A stretch of DNA of 64,000 nucleotides from Pedobacter sp. BAL39 (GTDB lineage Bacteria; Bacteroidota; Bacteroidia; Sphingobacteriales; Sphingobacteriaceae): contig NZ_ABCM01000003.1 in the NCBI RefSeq assembly GCF_000170795.1, positions 186,001 through 250,000 on the forward strand, written 5' to 3'. The position numbers and the translations under genes were made by a program. Below, piece after piece: positions 54,059 through 62,578 of this stretch. The notes under the pieces are model-generated. The model searched no databases and was not told the DNA's origin. It worked only from the letters and a program-made list of their open reading frames with translations. Position 1 is the stretch's first letter. Every line of letters starts with the position of its first letter.

Positions 54059-55035
54059 TGCTCATTGTATTTTTGGGTGAATTCTTTCGCAAAATCATTC
54101 ATTTTTATTTTGCCCAAAATGGATGGTCTGTTTTTGAAGTAATCCTCAAACAGACTACCATTATGCATTGCCGCATTCATCTCAGTAAATTCGTTGGCGA
54201 TTTTTTCTGATGCCCCTATTTTTTTAAACGCATCGCTCATTTGCTTGTCACTGATAAGCACCCATTTTAAGTATGGCTTTCCGATAGCGTTGCCCAAAAT
54301 AAATGCTATTTCCTGGCATGTGAGTTCTTCACTGGCGACATACCGTACTATCTTTCCTTCTTGTTGGCTGACAAGTTCCTCTGCAATGGCACATGCTATA
54401 TCTACAGGCGATACCCAGGCGATTTTGTCAGTTGCTCCATAATTTGACAATATAATTCCAGAATATCCTTTTAACAGACCTTTGAAACCGTAATGCTTAA
54501 GGTAGAGTAATTTCCCGATAATACTTTCTAAAAATCCTTTGCCCTTGATCATATCCATAAAGGCATACAAATTATAATTGAAAGATCCCGGACGAAGGTG
54601 GGTAACGGCTACCTCCGGAGGAAGTTGTTTAAAAACACTTTCTGCAATATGGTGGAAAATCAAAACCCCTGCCCCAGCAGGCTTTTCGGCACCGACACTG
54701 CTCAGATGTACTACCTTTTTTATGCCCGCATTTTGAATTGCCTGAATATAATTCGTACTGATATCCAATGCTTGTTTCTGATAATCAAGAGTTTGATTCC
54801 CGAAAAAGTTAAAGGGTGGGATCATACAGTAGGCAGCATCATGTCCTTGGAATGTTTTGGTCAGAAAACTGCGGTCCTCTATTTCGCCGATAGCAGCCCG
54901 TGCTCCTAACTGCTCTATTTCTGCTTTGCGTGCGACCGAACTGCTGATTACGGTAACTTGATGTCCTTGTTCAATTAGTTGCACGACAAGTGGCCTGCTG
55001 ATATTTCCTAATGAACCTGTTACAACTATTTTCAT
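54055..55035 (-). CDS. NmrA-like NAD(P)-binding protein
   Basis: A 326-residue atypical short-chain dehydrogenase with KIVVTGSLGNISRPLVVQLI at the N-terminus; GARAAIGEIEDRSFLTKTF and KVVHLSSVGAEKPAGAGVLI follow. C-terminal EELTCQEIAFILGNAIGKPY is the substrate-binding part. First gene of a run NmrA-DUF2147-AraC reading leftward. Substrate unknown. Confidence 0.88.
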   Translation of the reverse strand: MKIVVTGSLGNISRPLVVQLIEQGHQVTVISSSVARKAEIEQLGARAAIGEIEDRSFLTKTFQGHDAAYCMIPPFNFFGNQTLDYQKQALDISTNYIQAIQNAGIKKVVHLSSVGAEKPAGAGVLIFHHIAESVFKQLPPEVAVTHLRPGSFNYNLYAFMDMIKGKGFLESIIGKLLYLKHYGFKGLLKGYSGIILSNYGATDKIAWVSPVDIACAIAEELVSQQEGKIVRYVASEELTCQEIAFILGNAIGKPYLKWVLISDKQMSDAFKKIGASEKIANEFTEMNAAMHNGSLFEDYFKNRPSILGKIKMNDFAKEFTQKYNEQ

Positions 55036-55282
55036 ATTGATATTTCATTTAACTATTTCACAAAGTTCAGTCAATCGATTTCCTCATACGTGTCCGAATC
55101 CACTTTTTTTGTGTTCAAAAACTCTAATAGGAGATTTCGCCAGGAATGATCCATTCGTTTCGGAATTTGAAGTTAGTGTGTTTGTGTGCGTCATCAGGTG
55201 TTATATTTTCTTAAGGAGTTCCATAAAATCAATTTCGAGTATGTGATCTATTTTATAGAGACGCTTAAAAGTAAGTTCCGAT

Positions 55283-55426
55283 TTAGAAAGCCACTGAAGC
55301 TTTAATTACCAGTAGTGGGAATGATAATATATGTGTGAGGTTGATAGAAATTCCAACAAAGATCAGTCCTGTCAAAGTTGCTGCTGCCGCTGCTGTGGCT
55401 AAATAAAAGTCATTCCATTCTTTCAT
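55283..55426 (-). pseudogene. Remnant of a short membrane-protein gene
   Basis: An open frame of 47 codons begins MKEWNDFYLATAAAAATLTG and continues LIFVGISINLTHILSFP before ending in low-identity sequence and a stop at 55283. The first 37 residues match the start of a Bacteroidota membrane family of unknown function that normally runs on for more helices. The gene looks truncated. It could also be a real small membrane peptide. Confidence 0.45.
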
Positions 55427-55580
55427 ATTGTGTGTTTATTGCTTTAATTATAAAATCTGTGTAGTGGACAACTACTCATAAAATGTCGACTTACAATTTC
55501 TTTATAGATGTAAAAAGTCCTTTCTAATGGAAATAGTAACTGCACATGATTTCGTGTGCAGTTACTAGCTGCCGGGTTCA

Positions 55581-56021
55581 CTAAGAGTTATTTCCAGTAT
55601 GGGATATGTCGAGAAATTTGCAGTGGCGTGCCTCAAATAGCCACCTTCCGCCTTCGAAAACAAGGTGATCGTCATATATTGCCGTGCTTTGATATGAAGA
55701 TCCGTCGTGATTGGCTGCGTTTTCCGATAAAATCCAGCGTGCAGTTGCCTGATCTCCCGAGATCGTAATGATACCTGAATGAAGCTTCTGACAAAAAAAA
55801 CGTTTTCCTGTTGCCAGCTTAAGGAATAGCTTTGCAATATTGTGATGACCTCTACTTTCGATATTAAGAGGTTCGGCTAAGGTCCAGGTGCCAGCTTCTA
55901 TCCACAATGCTTCAAAATATTGCGCATTCCCAGACATACAGATGTCGGCAAAGGAATTCGCCAGCGCACGGATTTGATGCTCATCTTCTAATGCTTTCAG
56001 CCGTTCTTCTGTGCTAGTCAT
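55581..56021 (-). CDS. SnoaL-like (NTF2-fold) protein
   Basis: A 146-residue SnoaL_4-type protein: LKALEDEHQIRALANSFADI, FEALWIEAGTWTLAEPLNIE, FFCQKLHSGIITISGDQATA and FEGGRWLFEARHCKFLDI. The ATG at 56021 overlaps the amidohydrolase stop by 8 bases, so it is translated with it; the longer ATG at 56093 is less likely. Similar proteins act as dehydratases or hydroxylation small subunits in aromatic pathways. Role uncertain. Confidence 0.85.
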   Translation of the reverse strand: MTSTEERLKALEDEHQIRALANSFADICMSGNAQYFEALWIEAGTWTLAEPLNIESRGHHNIAKLFLKLATGKRFFCQKLHSGIITISGDQATARWILSENAANHDGSSYQSTAIYDDHLVFEGGRWLFEARHCKFLDISHTGNNS

Positions 56022-57039
56022 AGCTTGCTGAACCTCCTGTCTCAGTAGCTGTGTTACGCCAAATGCCACTAACAAGCCGCTCCCAATTTCCATGTGCTAT
56101 AGCTTGCTGCTCAGCTTGAGATATTGAGGCTTGTTCTAAAAATGTACGAGCGCCCTTTTCGCCGCAGCTCTGGTAAGGCCAATCCTGGGAAAACATCATT
56201 CGTTCGACTCCAACAATCTCGATGGTTCGGGAAAAGTAGTGCTGACTGAAAATACCGCTTGGGGTGTAGTAGACGTTTTGTTTGAAGTAGTCAGCGATGG
56301 GCCGTTCCAGTTTGAGGCCCGCATGGTTTAGTTGTGCAATGCGATCCAGATAGAATAGGACTACTTCCCCCCAATGACCTACAATTACTTGAAGTTTGGG
56401 GTAACGGTCAAATACTCCCGTAAGTACCATACGCAGGAGCTGTATGCCAGTCTCGTAATGCCAGCCAATGGCACCCATGGAAAGCATGATATCGGCAATC
56501 TGACCTATACCAGAATAATAAGCATCGCGTACTCCCGATGGAGGGAGCTGGGGATGGATATAAAGCGGTACGTGTAGTGCCTCTGCAGCCTCATAGATTG
56601 GATTAAAATCACGATGATCCATATTACGCTCATGGACACGTCCATTTAAAAGCGCACCTTTGAGTCCAAGATCCTGCACAGCACGTTGTAACTCTTTTGC
56701 AGCTTCAATTGGTGAGGGAACAGGAAGGGTAGCAAACCCATCGAAGCGGTCTGGACGGTTTGCAATTACGCCAGTGAGGATATCGTTAAAATCTCTCGCA
56801 ACTGCTATTGAATCTGCTGGTTTAAAATTCTGAACGCCAGGTGAGGGCAGGGACAACACCTGAACGTCAATGCCGGCATCATTCATTGCCTGAATGCGAA
56901 TATCTTCCAGATCTTCCAATTGTCTTGCATATTGATCACCATTCATCGAGACTGTAAAGTCTTGTATGATAACAGTTGCCTCCCAGGCTTGGCGCACCTG
57001 GGGAGGTACAAAATGTTCTTCTAAAGCTATTATTTTCAT
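56014..57039 (-). CDS. Amidohydrolase, ACMSD/resorcylate-decarboxylase-like
   Basis: A 341-residue TIM-barrel metal enzyme of the 2-amino-3-carboxymuconate semialdehyde decarboxylase group. MKIIALEEHFVPPQV provides the metal Glu/His; the further landmarks GLKGALLNG, LYIHPQLPPSG, VIVGHWGEVVLFYLDRI and the metal Asp in MMFSQDWPYQ are present. Members decarboxylate aromatic or muconate acids. It lies in an operon with dienelactone hydrolase and a SnoaL-like protein, supporting an aromatic-acid pathway. Substrate not fixed. Confidence 0.9.
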   Translation of the reverse strand: MKIIALEEHFVPPQVRQAWEATVIIQDFTVSMNGDQYARQLEDLEDIRIQAMNDAGIDVQVLSLPSPGVQNFKPADSIAVARDFNDILTGVIANRPDRFDGFATLPVPSPIEAAKELQRAVQDLGLKGALLNGRVHERNMDHRDFNPIYEAAEALHVPLYIHPQLPPSGVRDAYYSGIGQIADIMLSMGAIGWHYETGIQLLRMVLTGVFDRYPKLQVIVGHWGEVVLFYLDRIAQLNHAGLKLERPIADYFKQNVYYTPSGIFSQHYFSRTIEIVGVERMMFSQDWPYQSCGEKGARTFLEQASISQAEQQAIAHGNWERLVSGIWRNTATETGGSASYD

Positions 57040-57073
57040 TGTTCCTTTTTAGATAAGTTTGTTTTTGCGTACC

Positions 57074-57775
57074 TCAACCAATGTGCTCCGCTAAAAATTG
57101 AGCGGTACGTTCGTCTGCTAATTTTGCCGTGGCTTCCGATCTGCGTTTGCCCAGAGCACATGCGAATCCATGATGTTGTCCTGGATAGTCGTAGATTGTA
57201 ATTTGCTCGTTGCCATCGAATGCAGCATGAATCTGGTCTTGGATTTCCTTGCCAACGTGTTCATCAAACTCAGGCATATGTAACATGAGTGGGTTTCTGA
57301 TGGCATCTTTCTCATTCAACATGCGCTCTATTTGTACACCATAATAGGAAACTGCTGCATCGATATCCGTACGGGCTGAAGCAAATGCGGCCATTCGCCC
57401 ACCAAGACAATATCCGATCAGGCCAATTTTCGCCTTACTGCCAACAATCTCACGGGCTTTGTTAATTGTGGTCTGAACATCATGTACCCCCTTATCTGTA
57501 TTGAAGCGAATCACCACATCCACAGAACGTTTCATGGTTGAGGTTATGTCAGGATCTAATTCCATGCCTGGATCCAGACGCCAGAAAAGATCGGGTGCAA
57601 TAGCCAAATAACCGCTCTGGGCTAAAAGATCGCAGCGCCAGCGAATGTCAGTATCTACCCCGAAAATTTCCTGGATAACGATAATCGCGCCCCGAGGTCT
57701 ACCATCGGGCTCGGCTACATAGACGTTGAACTTGCCTACGCCATCGTAGGATTGTATCTTTGTTGTAAAACTCAT
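57074..57775 (-). CDS. Dienelactone hydrolase-family protein
   Basis: A 233-residue alpha/beta hydrolase. The nucleophile Cys is in IGYCLGGRMAAFAS, Asp in MPEFDEHVG, and His in YPGQHHGFACAL; all three triad residues are seen. The N-terminal GAIIVIQEIFGVD matches the family. It would hydrolyse a cyclic lactone such as dienelactone. I chose ATG 57775; the longer frame to 57844 would run through the operators. First gene of the leftward operon. Confidence 0.92.
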   Translation of the reverse strand: MSFTTKIQSYDGVGKFNVYVAEPDGRPRGAIIVIQEIFGVDTDIRWRCDLLAQSGYLAIAPDLFWRLDPGMELDPDITSTMKRSVDVVIRFNTDKGVHDVQTTINKAREIVGSKAKIGLIGYCLGGRMAAFASARTDIDAAVSYYGVQIERMLNEKDAIRNPLMLHMPEFDEHVGKEIQDQIHAAFDGNEQITIYDYPGQHHGFACALGKRRSEATAKLADERTAQFLAEHIG

Positions 57776-57784
57776 AATTAAATT

Positions 57785-57834
57785 GTTAAACCGTACCACA
57801 TGGTACGGTTTAACAAACGTACTATATAGTACGG
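57785..57834. promoter_or_regulatory. Two tandem palindromic operators for the TetR regulator
   Basis: Site 1: perfect 14-base arms (57785-57798 and 57801-57814) around CA, containing CCGTAC N6 GTACGG. Site 2: a perfect 16-base palindrome CGTACTATATAGTACG at 57818-57833 with the same half-sites. Centres are 26 bases apart. They lie between the divergent hydrolase and TetR genes and would control both. Confidence 0.85.
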
Positions 57835-57853
57835 TGGAAAACAAATAAAAAAT

Positions 57854-58459
57854 ATGTCAAAAGAATTGCAACAAGAAGCCCGTCGTAAAATGATCATAGA
57901 AATAGCTGGAAAACAATTCCTTGACTATGGTTATGGTGCTACTACGATGTCTGCAATTGCTTCAGCTTACGGTGGCTCAAAAGAAACCTTATGGCGCTAC
58001 TTCCCTAATAAAGAAGTTCTTTTTGCAGCATATATCGAGCATGCTACGGCATCTTTTCGCGGAAAATTAGCACCACACTTAAAATCGGACAAACCTTTAG
58101 AGCAATCTCTTAGAGACTTTGCGAAGCACTATATTGATGAAATTTGCTCGAGAGAATCGATTGATTTGCATCGGCTTGCTGTTGGTGAGAGTGCGCGTTT
58201 CCCTGAAGTGGGAAGGTTGTTTTATGAGCGCGCCCCTAAAGCTACTGAAGAGTTACTTGAAGAGTTTTTAGCGACACAAATGAGCGTTGGGAAATTACCT
58301 TCGGCTGATGCAGGCAGAGCTGCCAGAACACTTGTTCAATTCTGTATGATGGCACGATATCCAGTAATTTTTGGTATTGATAAAGCTTCAAGTATTGATT
58401 CAACTGAATTGGCGCGCTTGAGCGTGATGGACTTCATGACCATTTATGGACAAGCTTAA
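57854..58459 (+). CDS. TetR-family regulator, AefR-like
   Basis: A 201-residue repressor: N-terminal HTH (IEIAGKQFLDYGYGATTMSA, then YGGSKETLWRYFPNKEVLFA) and a C-terminal ligand domain of the AefR-like TetR_C group (ESIDLHRLAVGESARFPEVG, then RLFYERAPKATEELLEEFL). Divergent from the hydrolase operon, with two tandem palindromes in between. Likely represses both genes until an aromatic ligand binds. Confidence 0.93.
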   Translation: MSKELQQEARRKMIIEIAGKQFLDYGYGATTMSAIASAYGGSKETLWRYFPNKEVLFAAYIEHATASFRGKLAPHLKSDKPLEQSLRDFAKHYIDEICSRESIDLHRLAVGESARFPEVGRLFYERAPKATEELLEEFLATQMSVGKLPSADAGRAARTLVQFCMMARYPVIFGIDKASSIDSTELARLSVMDFMTIYGQA

Positions 58460-58519
58460 AAGTAGCTGCAACGTGAGAAAAATATTATTGCCATGTGCTA
58501 TGGTTACCTTAGTAAAATT

Positions 58520-59359
58520 ATGACCAGTATTAATTTCCACAGTAAGCTTATCATCAGTTTATGCTTGATTATGCTGTCATCTTGTAAGGATGAAAAAGTA
58601 TATAAAGCCGAGCTTTTTAATATAACGGTTAATTTAAATGATCTTCCAGCTGGTCAGAAACCGATATTTTCACAGCGGCATATCAAAAGCGGGAAACAAA
58701 AGTGGATAGGAGGGCTATTCGGATCTAAGCAGTTCGTAGCGTGGAATGAAGTGCTATACAAGGATTCCGTTATCCGGATAAATCCGCAAGTGGCACCTCC
58801 CAATGATTCCCAATCATCAGCCTATCCTGCTCAGGAGCGTTCCCAATATAACTTCGACGATGTCACCTATCTAAATCCAGCAAAGACAAGTTTTATTGCG
58901 CGCATTTCCGGTCCATATAATCTAGGAACCAGATTTTATGTGTTCACCGCTCAGCAAACGGGCTTAAAGGTCTATAGTATAGACAGGCCTACGGTGATAG
59001 AGGGAGACGGAACATGGGAATACCGTGAAATGTTAAAGATTGGACCTGATTTATTAATGGTAGATAATGACTATATTTTCGACCAAAGAACTGGTAAAGC
59101 TTACGAAATAACCCGTCCGGGACAAGACAGGATCCGGGGGGAATTTGCAGCCTTGTCACCAGATAGGCGGACTGTCGTTTTTACAACTAGTCATTTGTTA
59201 TACCAATACCATTATCCGAGCCGTGAAGTCTATACTGAACCAATAGATGATCAACAACTAACTAAAATTGTTGGTAATAAAACAAAAGAATGGCCATACA
59301 ATTATTTCAGTTGGACGACCATGAATGGCAAAATTTTTTTGCGTCCAATAATCAAATGA
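58520..59359 (+). CDS. Lipoprotein, hypothetical
   Basis: A 279-residue lipoprotein (lipobox LIMLSSCKDEKVY). Mature part has strands with NVNLND-like segments and RFYVFTAQQTGLKVYSID, followed by DDVTYLNPAKTSF and FAALSPDRRTVVFTTSHLLY. No recognised family. I chose ATG 58520, which begins the signal peptide. Stands alone. Confidence 0.7.
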   Translation: MTSINFHSKLIISLCLIMLSSCKDEKVYKAELFNITVNLNDLPAGQKPIFSQRHIKSGKQKWIGGLFGSKQFVAWNEVLYKDSVIRINPQVAPPNDSQSSAYPAQERSQYNFDDVTYLNPAKTSFIARISGPYNLGTRFYVFTAQQTGLKVYSIDRPTVIEGDGTWEYREMLKIGPDLLMVDNDYIFDQRTGKAYEITRPGQDRIRGEFAALSPDRRTVVFTTSHLLYQYHYPSREVYTEPIDDQQLTKIVGNKTKEWPYNYFSWTTMNGKIFLRPIIK

Positions 59360-59471
59360 TTTTTCTGGTGCTATTTAGAAATAGACAACCCGTAAAAGTT
59401 CTTCTCTTCGCAGAGTTATAAACACTAGATGGGTACGATTGTGTAAGTTTGTCTGAGCAATACTTAATTCA

Positions 59472-59984
59472 ATGGGGATACCAGGAACAAAGGAAGCATT
59501 ATTAGCGGAAATCAACAGGACTTACTTCTTACTGAAATCAGAGTTATCATTGATCACTCCCAATCAGTCGCTGCGCTTAGATCTAGAGGGCCATGGCAAA
59601 GGGACGGTGATGAGCGTACATAATTTGGTATCTTACCTGGTTGGCTGGGGGGAGCTGGTCCTGAGATGGTGGGATCTGAGATCTCAGGACATGCCTTGTG
59701 ATTTTCCTGAGACTGGCTACAAATGGAATGAGTTGGGACGGTTGGCTCAAAAGTTTTATAAGGATTATCAGGTTCTGGATTACGATGTTCTGCTGTTGAA
59801 ACTTGACGATACTGTCGCTAAGCTTTTGCATCTGGTCGAAGCTCTAGACGATCATGAGTTGTATGGAAGGCCATTTCTGGACAAATGGACGATAGGCAGG
59901 TTGATACAATTCAATAGTTCTTCTCCATACAAGAATGCCCGGATAAGGTTAAGAAAATGGAAACGCGGAGCGAGTAACGAGTAA
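59472..59984 (+). CDS. ClbS/DfsB-family four-helix protein
   Basis: A 170-residue four-helix-bundle protein of the ClbS/DfsB group (DinB-like superfamily): GIPGTKEALLAEINRTYFLL, MSVHNLVSYLVGWGELVLRW, FPETGYKWNELGRLAQKFYK and WTIGRLIQFNSSSPYKNARI with RLRKWKR. ClbS hydrolyses the colibactin cyclopropane in E. coli; other members are resistance or damage-response proteins. Substrate here unknown. Confidence 0.9.
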   Translation: MGIPGTKEALLAEINRTYFLLKSELSLITPNQSLRLDLEGHGKGTVMSVHNLVSYLVGWGELVLRWWDLRSQDMPCDFPETGYKWNELGRLAQKFYKDYQVLDYDVLLLKLDDTVAKLLHLVEALDDHELYGRPFLDKWTIGRLIQFNSSSPYKNARIRLRKWKRGASNE

Positions 59985-59995
59985 TTTCTATTTAG

Positions 59996-60445
59996 TCAAA
60001 CTTCGATCTGATAAATCCGGGATTCCTCCTCCCATGGATGATAACCTTGTCCGATATAAGTAAAGCCAAATTTTTCATAAAACCCGATATGATCGGTACA
60101 TAAATTCAAGTGCTTAAACCCGGCTGTCTTGGTATCTTGTTTCGCTTGTTCAATGAGTGATAAGCTGTAACCATTTCCCCGATGTTTCTCATCTATAAAG
60201 ATTGCGCATATCCAGGGATACAAATCCATTCTGCTGATGAAATCATTGGTGATCAGTCCGGCACATCCGATCAATTCTTCATTCAGTTCAAGGAGGTACC
60301 ATTGAGGTAGCGCTTGTGTTGCTTCAATACAATGGGTTATACAATCGTCATAGATCACAGGCGAAATTTCCGGCCAGCAATCTTGTATGTATTTGATGGC
60401 CCGGTCTTTATATTCCGGATGCGCTCTGACTGAAATGATTTTCAT
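59996..60445 (-). CDS. GNAT N-acetyltransferase
   Basis: A 149-residue GNAT acetyltransferase: MKIISVRAHPEYKDRAIKYI at the N-terminus, ELIGCAGLITNDFISRMD, the acetyl-CoA loop IDEKHRGNGYSLSLIEQAKQ, and LNLCTDHIGFYEKFGFTYIG. I chose ATG 60445; the longer frame to 60505 is less family-like. Substrate unknown. Confidence 0.9.
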   Translation of the reverse strand: MKIISVRAHPEYKDRAIKYIQDCWPEISPVIYDDCITHCIEATQALPQWYLLELNEELIGCAGLITNDFISRMDLYPWICAIFIDEKHRGNGYSLSLIEQAKQDTKTAGFKHLNLCTDHIGFYEKFGFTYIGQGYHPWEEESRIYQIEV

Positions 60446-60727
60446 GAAAATTGATACATTGTCTATCGGCAAGATATCAATTTTAATGGTATCAACCGGA
60501 ATCACTTGTCTTTTTGTGATGTGCCATTCTGGTTAAGGTATGTGAAATTACAAACCAAAATTCATCTGTATTTGTCCGGTTGCTGTTAACTGGGATCTTC
60601 TAAGACGGCATGGTCGGCATGTTAATTGTAGAAATTGGGTTATGGATAATCCTTATGTATTTGGGGATTTCTAAACAAACATTCCCAAACAAAACAGTAA
60701 TATATGTACGTAAGGCTATCTAAGATA

Positions 60728-61018
60728 ATGACTAAGGAATATTTTAAAAAAATATTGAATGAAGCTTTGGTACAGGTTCAGTATGAAATTGAGGCAAACC
60801 CCGAAATTAAACTGAATGAAAGTATATATATGCAATTGATGGATATAAAAAAACGAGTTGTCGAACAACAGATCGTGTGCTCAGACGAAGAGGCATATAA
60901 AACGTATTCATTGGGAGTTCTTGCGATCCGTAATTTTGTTGGAGAAGACGGGAATGATTATCCGAAAAAGCTCAGTGATATTGCATGGGGTATTTCTTAT
61001 TACCCATTAATGGTATAA
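60728..61018 (+). CDS. Tsi6-like immunity protein, tentative
   Basis: A 96-residue soluble helical protein: KIMTKEYFKKILNEALVQVQ, ESIYMQLMDIKKRVV, and TYSLGVLAIRNFVGEDG followed by KKLSDIAWG. The pattern of the last two helices resembles Tsi6, the immunity protein to a type VI NAD(P)+-glycohydrolase toxin, as I remember it. Without a search this is tentative. It opens a small array of similar immunity-like genes. Confidence 0.5.
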   Translation: MTKEYFKKILNEALVQVQYEIEANPEIKLNESIYMQLMDIKKRVVEQQIVCSDEEAYKTYSLGVLAIRNFVGEDGNDYPKKLSDIAWGISYYPLMV

Positions 61019-61215
61019 TATCTGATCAACCTGCATCAAGATTCGGTATTGATTTTGCCTGTAACACTTTCTGGGGAGGATGTTTACAGGTGTTTGTGGC
61101 TATGGACATACAGTACTTCTAGGATATAACAAGGCCTGCTACGCTTGTTTTGGGTGATGGGCATTGGTGGATCAGATTAGATGACGGAACAAATCTTACT
61201 GAAGAATGTGAATGA
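61018..61215 (+). pseudogene. Remnant with SUKH/SMI1-like coding sequence, in-frame stop
   Basis: Directly after the Tsi6-like stop the frame reads DQPASRFGIDFACNTFWGG, then VFVAMDIQYF, a TAG stop at 61120-61122, then DITRPATLVLGDGHWWIRLD and an end at 61213-61215. The LGDGHWWIxLD segment resembles the SUKH/SMI1-KNR4 immunity fold. There is no start codon and one internal stop, so the gene is broken, apparently by loss of its 5' part. Confidence 0.5.
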
Positions 61216-61298
61216 ATTCCTGCCCCCAAATATATCGTATGGCGGCATGTTTGGTTGTGTTAAATTTATGTTAAGTGTAATTAAAAGATCAGATAATT

Positions 61299-61901
61299 AT
61301 GAAATTTAAATATTTTGAAAGTCCGGAACTTTATGTCGGGTGTAGGGAAACAGAAGTTACTTGTGATATTTGCAGGCAGCGTAAAATTTGTTTTAACGGA
61401 GAATCGTTTTTTGGTACTCAGAAATTAAGGTCTATTTGTCCGGAATGTTTAGGCAGTGGAAAGTTAAATGACCTGGATTCATTTACTTGTGATGGTGACC
61501 TCAAAAATTTAAAGGGACAATTGCGGGAGCTACATCCCAATTTGACAGATGAGGAAATTCATCAGATTGCCGGACAAAAAAGCTTTGAATTGGAGAAGAC
61601 AACCCCGCATTTAATTACATGGCAAGATTGGAGCTGGCCTTGTGCGGATGGTGACTATTGTAAATTTATAGGTTATGGTTCCAAACCCTTATATAAGAGC
61701 TTAGCAAAGGATATTACAGTAGAAGAATTCTTTAAAAACTCTTTCTATGAGCCAGAGTCCTATTATGATGGTTTATGGACGGATGCTGTGCCGGAGCAAT
61801 CGATTCAGCACTATGAAGAAAGTAACCAATACAGTACTTTATTTTATGTTTTCAAAAGTCTCCACTCAGACAGCATAATCACGATATGGGATTGTGATTG
61901 A
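61299..61901 (+). CDS. CbrC-family (UPF0167) protein
   Basis: A 200-residue protein with the CbrC pattern: FKYFESPELYVGCRETEVTC, four zinc-like Cys in CDICRQRKICF and SICPECLGSG, and WQDWSWPCADGDYCKFIGYG. CbrC of E. coli is linked to colicin E2 tolerance. The Cys pairs suggest zinc binding. It follows the immunity remnants and may itself be an immunity protein. Confidence 0.85.
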   Translation: MKFKYFESPELYVGCRETEVTCDICRQRKICFNGESFFGTQKLRSICPECLGSGKLNDLDSFTCDGDLKNLKGQLRELHPNLTDEEIHQIAGQKSFELEKTTPHLITWQDWSWPCADGDYCKFIGYGSKPLYKSLAKDITVEEFFKNSFYEPESYYDGLWTDAVPEQSIQHYEESNQYSTLFYVFKSLHSDSIITIWDCD

Positions 61902-62014
61902 TGATGAAATATGATCTGCAATTGTAGTCGTGTATCATTTGAACAGCATCTGCAATTCAACATCTCATCTGTAACTTCAGCGTAATAAAAAACCAGTGAT
62001 CAAACCATAACAAA

Positions 62015-62578
62015 ATGGAAGTAGAACGTAAAATATCGGCAGATGATTATGGTTTTTTCTTACTTTCTCCAACTGTCCTGGAGTTGTTTTTAAAATCTAA
62101 AAGTATAAAGAGCAAAAAAATACTCGCGCACTTTAATAAGAGAAAGGAAGATCTTAATGAAGCGATACAGGAGGGAATATTGATACCAGTTAACCAGATT
62201 CCCGCCTACACTTACTCAATTTTTGTCAGTACGGAGGTTGCTCTAGATAGTCTTAATGATAGATGGGAGCTGGTTTTACAAGAGGGTGAATTTAATTTGA
62301 AGATTGATAACAGCAATTCATTATGGTTCATTTCTCTTGTGCAGTTCCATAATTGGAACCCCGGGAATTTCTGCACTACAGCAGATTATACCGGATACCT
62401 TACTGAGTCTGGGGCAGAGGGGAAAGAAGAATTTGAATATACGGGACAGAAATATAGGCTTGACGCGGGTAATTATTTGGTTGCTGTAACGGGATTGAAA
62501 AGGAAGGTTCTTGAATACGAGGATGAACAGAATTATGGCTACTTTATCGGTTTAATTGCGTTATCTTATTTTTTATGA
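62015..62578 (+). CDS. Hypothetical protein in the immunity-like array
   Basis: A 187-residue soluble protein (ISADDYGFFLLSPTVLELFL, then YTYSIFVSTEVALDSLNDRW and EEFEYTGQKYRLDAGNYLVA). No recognised family. Its stop abuts the MFS gene stop, so the genes converge. Position after the Tsi6-like and CbrC-like genes suggests a related role; this is inference. Confidence 0.65.
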   Translation: MEVERKISADDYGFFLLSPTVLELFLKSKSIKSKKILAHFNKRKEDLNEAIQEGILIPVNQIPAYTYSIFVSTEVALDSLNDRWELVLQEGEFNLKIDNSNSLWFISLVQFHNWNPGNFCTTADYTGYLTESGAEGKEEFEYTGQKYRLDAGNYLVAVTGLKRKVLEYEDEQNYGYFIGLIALSYFL

